This document shows positions 54,320 through 64,000 of a DNA stretch of 64,000 nt, in pieces. The position numbers were made by a program, and so were the translations under genes. The stretch spans positions 3,753,001 to 3,817,000 of the forward strand of contig OY540813.1 in the NCBI GenBank assembly GCA_961205875.1. Direction: 5' to 3'. Source of the DNA: Sialis fuliginosa (Eukaryota > Arthropoda > Insecta > Megaloptera > Sialidae). The notes under the pieces are model-generated. The model saw only the letters and a program-made list of their open reading frames with translations, was not told where the DNA came from and searched no databases. Numbering within the stretch: the first letter of the stretch is position 1; each line of letters opens with the position of its first letter.

Positions 54320-54810
54320 AGGTACTGGCACCAGTTATGGCTACTATAAGAGCAAGGTTGACTGTTTTTGTTATTGACAAACTTTTTTTTTGTAATTCTC
54401 AAGAACTCATGTTACTAATAAAATAAGTAACTCTTTATTTAATCAATTTAATTTAATTACCAGTCCGAAAATATAGATTGTTTTTTAAATTATAGCCTTT
54501 AATTTTTTTATGTTTCTTCATCTCCATTAATGGATAAAGTAAAACCAGTATTGAGCACGTAGTGATGATATAAAATAAATAAAAGAAAGAATCGTCAAGT
54601 TTGAAGCAATGTAAAGCAGTTGCTAAGATAATATAATAATTAATAAACAAATTATACTAATAATTAGTTTAAATGTCCACCATTCTGACACCTATTGGCC
54701 GATTATCATCAAATGGCCCTGTAAGACAGTTAAATGTATGTATATATATTAATATTTTAATTAAAAAATAACCATTACTGGGATCATATCCAAGACTGGT
54801 GCCAGTACCT
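54320..54810. mobile_element. AGGTACTGGCACCAG MITE, complete copy
   Basis: TA/AGGTACTGGCACCAGTTATG ... GACTGGTGCCAGTACCT/TA, 491 bp, with perfect 16-bp tips. Same orientation as 51021-51564. Interior missing one short block around 'ACGACACAAAAGATA'. Confidence 0.92.
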
Positions 54811-55695
54811 TAAATTTTTCAGTTGAAAGAAAAAATCAAGATTGCCTATATTTTGTTTCAAGTAACAAGTCAGTAGAATCTAGACAGTAAGTAACAGTTT
54901 CTGATAAAAAAATAATATAATTCAAATATGTATTGAATCTTTACCTATAAGTTGATTTTATAATAAACCTGTGTTATCCTAAAACTGACAGTTCCAGAAT
55001 TTTTTTTCCGAATAACTGATTTTGTTAAACCACTAGAAAGTTATGCACCCCCTTCAAAGGGAAGAAAAGTTACTGCCGTGTTTTTGACATCTTGAAAAAA
55101 ATCAACATACTACTTCGGCAATTTTTTCCAGGTAATTTTCCGACGACTGCACTAATAATAATATTATAAATATTTAAGACAATTCAGTCCTTGCATTGAT
55201 ATCTACATTATATCTTTGGCCTATTTAGGTGAGTGTATAAGTAGCTAATGTTGTATTGTTACAAGTAATTACAATGGTAATTGTGAAAATGTAGGTCGTT
55301 CGAAATAGAATATTAAAAAATAATTACTACTTCCGAGAATTTATTGAAAAATTACGAACAAGCATCGTACATTTACTATCAAATATAACGAGAAATGTGC
55401 ATGTGATGAAAGGAGAATGTTTTTATGCATATCTTAAGATAGAAAAACATTGTAGAATAAGTTTTTCAAAACATAATACGTATTTTGCAAGATTTGTAGT
55501 TTCTAATTATTAGAGAGTTTGGATTTTCTTTTTTCTTTAAGAATACTTTACAGGAAGAAAACTTAATTAAATATTTTAATAATAAGTACAGTGGGGTGTG
55601 GTAATTAAACCCCCATCTAATCAGGATGCCTCTTATAATCGAGCATCACGGACGGAGAGTGGGGGGAAAAGGGAATTTTGGACCAATATAAGTTA
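54811..55695. other. No gene seen
   Basis: AT-rich; 55590-55690 ('GATGCCTCTTATAATCGAGC', 'ACGGACGGAGAGTGGGGGG') has some higher-GC sequence. Nothing recognised. Confidence 0.4.
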
Positions 55696-56008
55696 TGACT
55701 GACCAAAAACAGTTTGATGGAATGTACCAGAAATTTATAGAATGCCATTTTTCAAGTGTGTAAGGAAGTGAGAAAGAAGTAACTAGAAAGAGATAGAAAC
55801 TAGTGACCAGGTTAACCAAAGAACTTTTATGTTCACTTCATGTTGAGCGTTTCTGTCAGAACACTAGTTTCTATCTCTTTTTGGTTACTTCTGTCTCACT
55901 TCCTTACACGCTTGAAAAATGACATTCTTTAAATTTCTGGTACAATCCACCTGAAATTCCATAAATCAACCAATCAAAACTCGTTGTTCACTGTTTTTGG
56001 TCAGTCGT
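55696..56008. mobile_element. Foldback element, about 310 bp
   Basis: 'GACTGACCAAAAACAGT' at the left is mirrored at 55991-56006; 'GTGTAAGGAAGTGAGA' and 'AAAGAGATAGAAACTAGTG' are mirrored at 55863-55915. The right arm has an extra 40 bp or so near 55945-55985. Non-coding. Confidence 0.8.
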
Positions 56009-56044
56009 GAACGTGATCAGTAAGTCAGTCTGTTATTGAAAGAC

Positions 56045-56216
56045 CGTATCTTTTCATTGCCATGAGTTAGAAACTTGAATTTTTACAGGGCCTTTTTGAT
56101 ATTAATTTCAATTTGATACCTCTAGCTGTTCCTGTGAAAAAGTTTCTTGACGGACAGACAGAAGGACAACAAAGTGATCTTATTTATTTTGAGGTACTGA
56201 ATCCTAAAAATGACCA
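56045..56216 (-). repeat. GGTTCCGTACC-type lepidopteran repeat
   Basis: On the minus strand: 'AGGATTCAGTACCTCAAAAT', 'GATCACTTTGTTGTCCTTCT', 'CAGGAACAGCTAGAGGTATC' and 'AAATTGAAATTAATATC'. This word order is one I associate strongly with moth and butterfly genomes; 57400-57520 is a second, poorer copy. Confidence 0.65.
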
Positions 56217-56439
56217 AGTATAAAAAGTTGACACTTCAAACTGCAAACAAATGCCTAATTACAGCGTTCCTATTTTATTTTACTGCATTGTATCAATCAT
56301 TTTAAGTAAATTTGTAGATAAAACAATGGTGATAATATTAAGTCAATATTAATAAAGTTCAAAGTAAATGATATAAATAAAATCACCCTAAAGCTTCGCA
56401 GCAAAATTTCCAGCACCATAAAAATAAACGTTTATATAA
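56217..56439. other. No feature recognised
   Basis: AT-rich spacer before the unique island. Confidence 0.4.
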
Positions 56440-57060
56440 TACCTTCTTGAAGAAATCGCCTCATACAGCTAAACAAAACTTTATTCCCACTTCCCAACGT
56501 CCTAACAGTTAGGATTTAAACTGCAATAGAGCCTGAGATGACTAAAATAAAGTGCATGGTTTCAAACATCCATCACTGCCAGTTAACCCTCTACAAACGT
56601 CAGACAAAGAGGACAATATATGAAAATAATATCTTAAAAATAACATTTTCCTTTTCTTTCATTTCGAAGGCGATCTGTCACCGAGCTTTTCGGGTTGTTA
56701 TTTCAATACGCACCTAAAGAAAGAGAGGGTGTTATACATATGTAACACCGGGTTATGTTGGTGTCTTTGTTGCACATATGCGTTGATGAGGGTCCCGAGT
56801 ATGTATGTTTGTCACAAAACATGCTAAAGTGAACTCATTACTCTGAGATTTGAATACGAGACAAGACTTTCCAGGACCTAATGTATGATTACAGATAAAC
56901 GCTTGAATAAATTCTTCCACCGGGGACATAATCAAATTCTGTGCGCGTAAAACGTAGGATCACTCTTTATTTGGAGACAAGACCGCGTAAGGCAGACCCT
57001 TGACGCTGCAATATACAAAACGAGTATGTCGGATGTTTTATGTACGTATAAAGATTTGAT
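56440..57060. other. Longest unique, balanced-composition island
   Basis: About 600 bp without a match elsewhere in the window or any transposon ends. Includes 'GGCGATCTGTCACCGAGCTT', 'GTAACACCGGGTTATGTTGG' and 'GATTACAGATAAACGCTTGA'. Only short frames (60 codons minus at 56753-56935). Candidate conserved non-coding element cluster or untranslated exon. Confidence 0.35.
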
Positions 57061-57164
57061 GGATTTTTTTATATAACGTATACAAAAAAATATAATATTA
57101 ATAAATTTGACAAATGCGAGTAGATCTCGCGCCCTGAGGGTTCCGTACCGTTACATAAAACATC

Positions 57165-57290
57165 TGCACATTGCTTCCTCGTGCTAAATTCACCAAAGGT
57201 AGTTAATTATTGAACAATTTAAATAAAAACCATATTAAGTTTCAATCTAAATCTAAGTTTATGCAAACATTAAAATTACATTTTATATAT
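57165..57290 (+). repeat. Interspersed repeat A, short copy
   Basis: 'AAAACATCTGCACATTGCTT CCTCGTGCTAAATTCACC' then 'GGTAGTTAATTATTGAACAA'; lacks the 'CAAGTAAATTC' block of other copies. An A-run of about 18 follows at 57306-57323. A fragment of the same repeat is at 58285-58310. Confidence 0.65.
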
Positions 57291-57399
57291 CAAAGTTAAT
57301 AGCAATTAAAAAAAAAAAAAAAAAACAAATTTGAAAACGATTTTGAAAAATAAATTGAGATAAATCATTGTAAGGAGATATTTTATAACAAACGTTGGT

Positions 57400-57525
57400 A
57401 TCTTTTTACTGCATTGAGAATTTTTTACAGGACTATGAGGCTGTAGACTTTAGTATTTGATAATAATGTCAACTTGATACCTCTAGCCATTCCTGAGAAA
57501 AGGGGTCTTGAAGACTATATTCAAC
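57400..57525 (-). repeat. GGTTCCGTACC-type repeat, diverged copy
   Basis: 'TTGATACCTCTAGCCATTCC TGAGAAAAGGGGTCTTGA' corresponds to 56115-56155. Confidence 0.55.
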
Positions 57526-58761
57526 ATAATTAATATACCCAGTACATAAGAAAAGTTTTCTGGTTGGCGACACAGTACTCTTGAACTATAAATTAGAAAA
57601 AACTTCGGAATGATCATGAAATGTTTGCTCTACAGTCTAGTATTACGTATTAAAATTTCATATCATTTTAATGAACCGTTTAAAAGTTACATCCCATTAA
57701 GTAAACACCGATTTAATGGATTTTAATCATTTAATTTTACAATTATGACTTAAAATAGTTATTACAATATAAGTATGTCTTTCTTTATAAGTATGAACCC
57801 TCTATAACTGATTAAGGTTACCTTACAAGCTATTTTCAATACAAACGTTTTACAACCTTTTGACCTCGAAGTGATCAATATGTTATTTTGATGACATAAG
57901 TCGAAGTTATTTAACTGTAAGTATCCTGATTTGAAACCAACCCCTTTACCCTGAATTTTTTTTTAGTATTTCCTTTAAACTTCGACCTATAGAGGTTCTA
58001 CTGTAAATTTAAATCCTTAAAATGTTTTATGCAAATTTATGAATAAAAGGTCCTTAATTATTCTATCACTACAAAATAACATTTTAAGTACTTTGTCATA
58101 AAACAGAAGACATGTTTTTATTCACCCCTACATATACATAAATGTACAAGACATTCTTCATTTTCTAAAGCAATAGTTCCAATTGAGAAATTTACAAGAA
58201 AACTAACTAATAAATATTGTCTGGTAAGTAAACATATAATAAAAAAGATAAATCGCAGTTGTCAGAATATAGACTACGATAAAAAAAACTGCACAATGTT
58301 TCATCGTGCCATAAAGATAAATCGATAAAAATATCGGCCATCAGCAATACAGAGAAAGAAAAAACTAATCACAAAATCCAAGAGTAATAATAAACATAAA
58401 GAAGAAATATAGCACTCATGAAATTATTATTTGAACCATTCATAATCCAAAGAGATTAACTGCACAAACTAAATGGTCGAGAAAATATGTTTTTATTATC
58501 AACAAATTGACAAATATATTACAAATGATGAACTGTCAGATAACTTTTCAATTTTACCACTAGAGTGTCACGTGGGTTATGTTAGATTGGTCTGAGTAAA
58601 GTGTACGAGAGAGAGAGAAAGCTATTCCCGTTTCATTTGTGATGGAAAGGGTACCTGTAAGTTCTAATTCCGAGAATTTTAGGTCCCGTAGCTTAGAACT
58701 TATAGGAGTTCTACTGTAACCAAGTACGATAAAAGGTGACAATAACGATACAATTATTTAT
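57526..58761. other. No gene seen
   Basis: AT-rich. 58560-58735 has an (GA)n-like run and a 60-codon minus frame without domain. Nothing else recognised. Confidence 0.4.
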
Positions 58762-59044
58762 TAGTAATGGGCACCCAATGATGGACACTTGTTAATGATT
58801 ACAAAATGATAAGTACTACGACATAAATTATAAAATAAAAAATCGTAATGTATATTACACTAATAATTAATTTAAATATCCACCATTTGGACACCCATTG
58901 ACCGATTGTCATGAAATTAGGCTGTTTAACAGTTAACTGATTATAGATTATGATTCATCAATGGTAGTTATCAAATATCAACAAATTTTTTTAATTTAGT
59001 ACATTTTAAACAAATACCCTGCATTAGGGTATTATCCAAGACCT
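58762..59044. mobile_element. AGGTACTGGCACCAG MITE, truncated copy
   Basis: Begins inside the family ('GTAATGGGCACCCAATGATG GACACTTG') and ends 'GTATTATCCAAGACCT/TA', with the terminal 'GGTGCCAGT' block deleted. Closest in sequence to 51570-51877. Confidence 0.8.
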
Positions 59045-59429
59045 TATCAAGAAATTAACCACTACAAATAATATGTAAAAGAAAAAAATGAAAAAAAATA
59101 AACACCATTGTGTTCCTGATGTCTGAGAGTGCGTGTTTTTTTTTCTAGTTGACTTGTCCACCACCAATGCGGCGACAGTGAGCGATGCGACTATCAACGT
59201 CACGTGATTAAATCGATGCCGATAATGAAAAACCTGCCACGGGTATCTTGGATCGTGCCAATCATTCCACAGCCACCACTGATCGGAATTGATTAATCTC
59301 ACACGACACGTGTGCTACAAAGAAATAGATCTCTGATTTTTTGGATTCTTGGTAAGAGATTGTATTATTGTTTTGTCTGATTTTGTTCCTTGTAAAATTA
59401 GAGATATAATACACCGTTGGAAGATAATT
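59045..59429. other. Unique island 59090-59330
   Basis: Balanced composition: 'CACCACCAATGCGGCGACAG', 'ATCAACGTCACGTGATTAAA TCGATGCC', 'ACACGACACGTG'. Several E-box/ACGTG words cluster here. The 92-codon minus frame ends in a poly-F run and is not convincing. Possible regulatory DNA. Confidence 0.3.
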
Positions 59430-60072
59430 TAATAATTTATTTTTAAAACAACCTTTTAGGTATACTAAAACGAAAAAAATAAGTATTGGCTGAGTGCGAA
59501 GTAGGTGGTGGGGGAAACGAAATCGATCGCAGCGCACGAGGTGGCCAAAAAGAAACTTGTGGCGGGCTCATTTTTAACTAAAAATAGAAAGGTCAACATG
59601 ATTAACCACACTATTGTTATAAAGAATCAACTAAAAAATATTTGTTTTACTATATTTTATTGAAATTATTTGTTTAATTACTCGTTTTCACAGCTATGTC
59701 AACGCCCGCCCTAGTTGTAACCGCTAGTCGGCGCTGTCATCGTGCACGCTGCGAATAGTTTAAAGTAGTATCGAAGTTATCACTGAAACAGATATAATAT
59801 ATTATTTATTGTCTTAAAAGCTTGTCGCATGTGAAATGTTCATACAACAGGTTTGACAGAGATTGTAACTACCTAAGCAAGTATCATACTTAGGAAAATA
59901 CATACTTAAAATATGTATTTTTCACTTCTATTCACGTAAAAAGCTTTTAAGACAATAAATTCAATATAATATATTATATCTGTTTCAGTGTTAACTATTC
60001 GATACTACTTTAAACTATACTTTTTTTTCGTTTTAGTACACCTAAAAGCTTGTTTTAAAAAAATATTTTTTA
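59430..60072. mobile_element. Foldback element with asymmetric extra block
   Basis: Left 'TTTTAGGTATACTAAAACGA' and, after a gap, 'TTTAAAGTAGTATCGAAGTT', 'ACTGAAACAGATATAATATA' and 'TTATTGTCTTAAAAGCTT' are mirrored as one continuous arm at 59940-60070. The extra left block (about 59485-59755) has much higher GC ('GCAGCGCACGAGGTGGCC', 'CGCTAGTCGGCGCTGTCATC'). Confidence 0.75.
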
Positions 60073-60495
60073 CATATAATTTATACTCAAATTTTTAGTT
60101 ACTGACTGACTAACCAACAGGTAAAGCTCGTCAAATCTTTTCATTTGATACCCATAACAAGGGGGTTGCGACGAAAAAAAAGTAAAAAAAAATTCTACAA
60201 TGTTCGTAATAATTTTCATTAAATTAGAGGAGGAGTACTCTGATAGCGACTTTGAAAGCAAATACATCGAGACTGAAGGGTTAAAATCAAAAGGTCCTAA
60301 GTAATTTTTTGTTCCATTCAATGGGGTAAGTGAAAAAAAATTGGGATACACTTTTTATACTATGGGAGGGAGGTCCAAAATATTTTTTTTAAATCTTATC
60401 ATTTCTGTTTTTGGGCCATTAATCTACGTCTATATACCTAATTTCATCTTAAAATGTATATACTTAAGCTAGTTTTCTATGGAACCCTAACAATA
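60073..60495. repeat. GGGTTCCGTA-type repeat, diverged copy
   Basis: 'TGAAGGGTTAAAATCAAAAG GTCCTAAG', 'TGGGAGGGAGGTCCAAAA' and 'CTATGGAACCCTAAC' align with 37070-37330. The right terminus is present, the left lost. Confidence 0.6.
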
Positions 60496-61133
60496 CCCTT
60501 CTATACTATATTTTATAACACTAAAAAATACATTTCGAATTCGGTTATAAGGAACGATAAAATGATATCCACATCAAGGAAAAATCGTTCAACGGCGAGC
60601 AAAAAATTTCCCTAAGCATACATTTATTTTGTTACATTTTCCGACAAAAAATCTCTAACTCAATTCGGAAAACATTTGCTATGCTTAGCACATATCTTGC
60701 ATGAAAATTTTGCTGACCTCTTTCGCCAGGGGATATCATAGATTCCAGTTAAAAGGGCTGACAAAATCCTTTAAAAATAAAACCTGCAGGGATTTCAATA
60801 TCTGTATTGAATATTGTTTATTTTCTATGGATTTATACGAAATTGACTTTTCCCGCTTTATTTAGATACATATTTATATATTTTATTCGCACTTTCGTTT
60901 GTTTTATTTTATTACAAGATATTACCTGCGATTTCGATCACATAGTAGGTTAGGTAATATATATTTATGTTATGATAGTCGATAAAACAGGTTTTTAATT
61001 TAGCATTTGCACGATTAAATGTCATTAAACTATACAGATGCTGAAACCGAATACGTAACCCGAATTGCTTCACCAGGTCAGGTTTTTGATATAACCTAAC
61101 CTAAAAGTGTCCAAAATGACGATTTTGGTAATA
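60496..61133. other. No gene seen
   Basis: AT-rich; 61080-61100 contains 'AACCTAACCTAA', a common dispersed word in insects. No feature. Confidence 0.4.
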
Positions 61134-61490
61134 TTTAAGAATTCACTACCAAGTAGGTAAAATTTTTCCAAAGTTTTCGTTCATGGTAAGAAGTAGTACT
61201 ATCTTTCCTATTTAAAATAAATTTTTACTTTCTACTGTACGATTTTTTTTCACCGAAATAAACTAGTTTAAAGTTATTGTTATGTATATTTAATGTATAG
61301 TAAAGTCCATTGTGTCACTGTGTCTACTCTATTAAGAAAAAAAATCATATAATCAAACTAGTATATTTCGGTGAAAAAAAATCGTACAGTAAAAAAGAAA
61401 AATTCGTTTTAAAGTAAAAAGATAGTACTATTTCTTACTGCGAATGAAAACTTTAGAAAAAATTTACCTACTTGGTAATAAATTCTTAAA
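61134..61490. mobile_element. Foldback element, about 357 bp
   Basis: 'ACCAAGTAGGTAAAATTTTT', 'CAAAGTTTTCGTTCATGGTA AGAA', 'TAGTACTATCTTTCC' and 'GTACGATTTTTTTTCACCGA' on the left are all mirrored on the right. Arms about 150 bp around a 65-bp centre; non-coding. Confidence 0.8.
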
Positions 61491-62296
61491 GACATCAGTT
61501 CAAAAGTAATTTTTTGTTTGCCGAAACCCAAAACGTCTGACTCAACATAAATTCGATGACATAAGGGACATTAAATAAAAAAAATATTTTTCAATTTATT
61601 GGCATACAAAAGAACGAAAATCGAAAGAAAAGGGTTAATCAATTTGGTTTCGCAATGGTTCAGTTATCAAAGCCAGTTGGGGAAACAAATCCAACACCTT
61701 CTTTTTTTCTTTCATTTAACACAAACCTAAAAAAAAATCTTCATCGAAGGGTACGACAATAATCACTGGTTTCTTCATTGACCCACAAACAAACCTATGT
61801 ATTTCGGCATCTTTTATCTTCCACGCAAAAGAACACCACACACAGACACAATGGCGGCCTAACAAAAGCGCACACACACCACATGAAGGGGGGGGGGGGT
61901 TATTGGCCAAACCAAAACTTCCCGATTCATACATACGTCATGAGAACTGTCTGCTGGGATATCGGAAATGAATCTGGATTACTTCAAGTCGAATGATTCG
62001 CACCTTCTTTTATTAATAATACAGAACGGCTTCTTGCATATATTCCGGGGACATAAAAAACTGTATTTATTTATTTATTGCATTATATCTTTTTACAGAT
62101 ATTGAACAAAATAAAATTAAAATAATAAAAATTACAAATCATTTAGTCTAAATATTCACTTATGCTATAATGGCATCTTATGCTAAGAAAATGTTTTATT
62201 TCAACTTCGGAACTCCATAACAGCCCTAACTTAGAAGAAACAGGTTCATTATTTGTCATCTATAACAATTAACTTGTTATAGTTCATTGCAATAAC
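61491..62296. other. No gene; G-run and unique patch
   Basis: A 13-G run lies at about 61887-61899. 61740-61990 is balanced, open on both strands for about 72 codons, with ACACAC words and no domain. A TTTATTTATTTATTG run at 62066-62082. Confidence 0.4.
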
Positions 62297-62566
62297 TAGA
62301 GATGGGAAAAATAGTTTTTCAACTATTGCGTAAAAATGCATTTATTGTAATTTTCATTACATATCTCCACCGTTTTCAGAAAGATGGTTTGATTGAACAC
62401 AATTTGCAATCAACTATTTGCAACTACCTTTCCAACTATTTGCGACACTTTTTACTGCTTCGTTTGCACTAATTATTATTAAATCGTAAAAAAAACTATT
62501 TACCAACTATTTTCCGAAAAAAAATTCAACTAGTAACTATTTTTGAAACTATTTTTCCAATCTCTA
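62297..62566. mobile_element. hAT-type MITE, second complete copy
   Basis: TAGAGATGGGAAAAATAGTT to TTTTTCCAATCTCTA, 270 bp, flanked by GCAATAAC (62289-62296) and GCAATGAC (62567-62574), one mismatch. It is in reverse orientation to 12747-13040, whose interior it matches closely. Confidence 0.9.
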
Positions 62567-63307
62567 GCAATGACTGACGAAACATTAGCCTAGATATGAC
62601 CAGAATGGTGAAGCTTTGGTACACCTAATGTTTCATAACAAAAAGATTTCTAATCAATCGATATGTGGAATATTTTTTTTCACTTAAAAAACATAAATAT
62701 ATTATATAAATCAATTTTCTCGTGTGTTTATTAAATGTAATTAGGCATTTTGTCATCTGGATATTTTCATTTACAAAGTATAGAAAATTAAATCAAAAAT
62801 TAGAATATGTAAATTCAAACATACAAATATCTAATACATTAAAATGGAATTGATATATGTAATTACAAAAAACTACAAATGGCCGTATGTTAATATATCA
62901 TCAGTTCACATAAAAACAAACAATGCTACCACCAACTTAGTAAAATATACTTAACCATAATAAATTATAACGTTACATAATTCATCAAAAACGGGTAGCA
63001 TATCCAATTAGAATGTGAATATATGTGAATAAATGAATGAATATGTTTGATAATAATATTATATACTGTATCTATGAATTATGACGTCATGATTTACGTC
63101 ATTCTAACTGAGTGAATTTTCAAAATTACTTTTATATTTATGAGTTTGATTTGGTAAACAAACTAAATGGCTTGTGACAGTTTAAATGAAATGACCGTTG
63201 CTGAGGACAAATAATACAATGTTTTATACTAGTTTACACGATGCTCTATTAACATCAACCTATTTTTATTATTTTAATATGAGGTATACATATTACATAT
63301 ATAGCTC
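62567..63307. other. No gene seen
   Basis: 62567-62640 contains 'ACTGACGAAACATTAGCCTA', faintly like repeat D. The rest is AT-rich. Confidence 0.4.
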
Positions 63308-63513
63308 ATTTGCCGCAAGAACGTCATAGCTCAAAAATTGCTATTTTTGAGTTGTTTATACAGGAACACCCGTTCGTACATGTACTTTATACAGTAAGAA
63401 CGACATATCTGAGCTTCTTTGAAAAATATTATATAAAGTTATACCAATTCGGAATTTTAAACTTGTCTCCTGAAAAATTATAATTTTTGAGTAATGTCGT
63501 TATTGCAGCAAAT
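63308..63513. mobile_element. Short TIR element (ATTTGCYGCAAKAACG)
   Basis: Left ATTTGCCGCAAGAACGTCAT and, from the right, ATTTGCTGCAATAACGACAT, both followed by 'CTCAAAAATT'. 206 bp. Interior has a second 'GTAAGAACGACATA' near 63396. No clear duplication. Confidence 0.7.
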
Positions 63514-63689
63514 CAGCGATATGTATTTTAGAGGTAAATAATTCTATCTTCTAAAGTACGGTAGGTATGTTATTTTATTTATTTTTTAACCTTCGTAATT
63601 GAAAATCTGATTTTAAAAAACTGGACTAATCTAACTAACTGATAAAACATGAGTGGGACATAAACTGTTAAAATAATGTATATCTTTCT

Positions 63690-63795
63690 CAGGATACAAG
63701 CTATCTCCCTGCCAAATTTCATCAAGATCGGTTCAGTGGTTTAACCGTGAAAAAGTAACGGACATACATACAGAATTACTTTTGCATGGTATTCT
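63690..63795 (-). repeat. Lepidopteran-type dispersed repeat, reverse copy
   Basis: 'AAGCTATCTCCCTGCCAAAT', 'TTCATCAAGATCGGTTCAGT' and 'GGTTTAACCGTGAAAAAGTA' are the reverse of the landmarks at 28985-29090. Confidence 0.7.
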
Positions 63796-64000
63796 TTAGA
63801 ATTATTATTCTGTTTTTAATAGAAATTTTTTTTAAATTCAAAAATTGGTAATGGAAATCCTCGTTTCCGGTTGTAAAAGATCGATTTAAAAAATTATTTT
63901 TGATCTAAAATATTAAATTTCACTCTTCTATATGTAGTTTTCGAGTTAAAATAGTGAGAATGGATTCGTAGAAGATCAAAATTGATATTTCCATCAAAAT
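63796..64000. other. No feature recognised
   Basis: AT-rich tail of the window. Confidence 0.4.

Noticed and set aside
55696-56008. MicroRNA precursor
   Set aside because: Arms exceed 100 bp with a mobile-element layout and a block present in one arm only; too long and irregular for a typical pre-miRNA.
1-64000. LTR retroelements, endogenous viruses or Polintons
   Set aside because: No direct long terminal repeats, no primer-binding-site pattern, and no frames resembling reverse transcriptase, integrase, capsid or envelope were seen on either strand.
1-64000. Bacterial or contaminant origin
   Set aside because: No dense long open frames, strong AT bias, microsatellites and many MITEs fit animal (insect) DNA.

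Overview
The window is AT-rich (about seven bases in ten by eye), eukaryotic, and almost entirely non-coding. It most resembles intergenic or long-intron DNA of an insect, and my best guess is a moth or butterfly. That guess rests on dispersed repeats that I associate with Lepidoptera: runs reading 'TCTGTCTGTCTGT...CACGGCTAAACCACTGAACCGAT', units bounded by 'GGGTTCCGTA', and 'GTCGGTTTTATTTTTTTCTT' blocks. It is recognition from memory, not a database match; a caddisfly or another insect remains possible. I found no rRNA, tRNA, CRISPR array, LTR/retroviral element or complete host gene.

Most of the explainable sequence is non-autonomous DNA transposons. The clearest are: (1) a 1.6-kb Transib-type element (3945-5579) with 5-bp CGGTG duplications and RSS-like ends; (2) a TA-flanked family with ends AGGTACTGGCACCAG, about ten copies, mostly in the right half; (3) a second TA-flanked family (14256-14569, 52511-52871), one copy nested in family 2; (4) a hAT-type family TAGAGATKGG with 8-bp duplications (12747-13040, 62297-62566, a truncated copy at 39829-39991), plus a separate hAT-like element at 42399-43067; (5) a family with CCGGTATTATAAA ends (18600-19680, 47926-48206, 53070-53378 and a degenerate copy at 36745-37470); (6) long foldbacks at 11418-12080, 27168-27937, 45950-46710, 55696-56008, 59430-60072 and 61134-61490.

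The only convincing protein-coding sequence is a 128-codon frame at 18878-19264. It lies in an 844-bp element with TAA duplications, itself inside a family-5 element. It matches the C-terminal part of a multicopy, uncharacterised arthropod protein family (motif SEEQGERFHQD) that I regard as transposon-borne.

By region: 1-9 kb is old interspersed repeats around the Transib copy, with a coding-like stretch at 1842-2044; 9-14 kb holds a promoter-like cluster, a foldback and a hAT MITE; 14-20 kb holds nested elements and the one CDS; 20-30 kb is mainly unassigned AT-rich DNA with repeat fragments and one large foldback; 30-36 kb has an exon-like minus-strand segment (30766-30916), a MITE with recurring GGAGTTAACTCC palindromes and a fresh 4 x 132-bp tandem repeat; 36-55 kb is a dense MITE graveyard; 55-64 kb alternates foldbacks with unique, higher-GC islands (longest 56440-57060). 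Those islands could be conserved non-coding elements of a neighbouring gene, but nothing here shows which gene.
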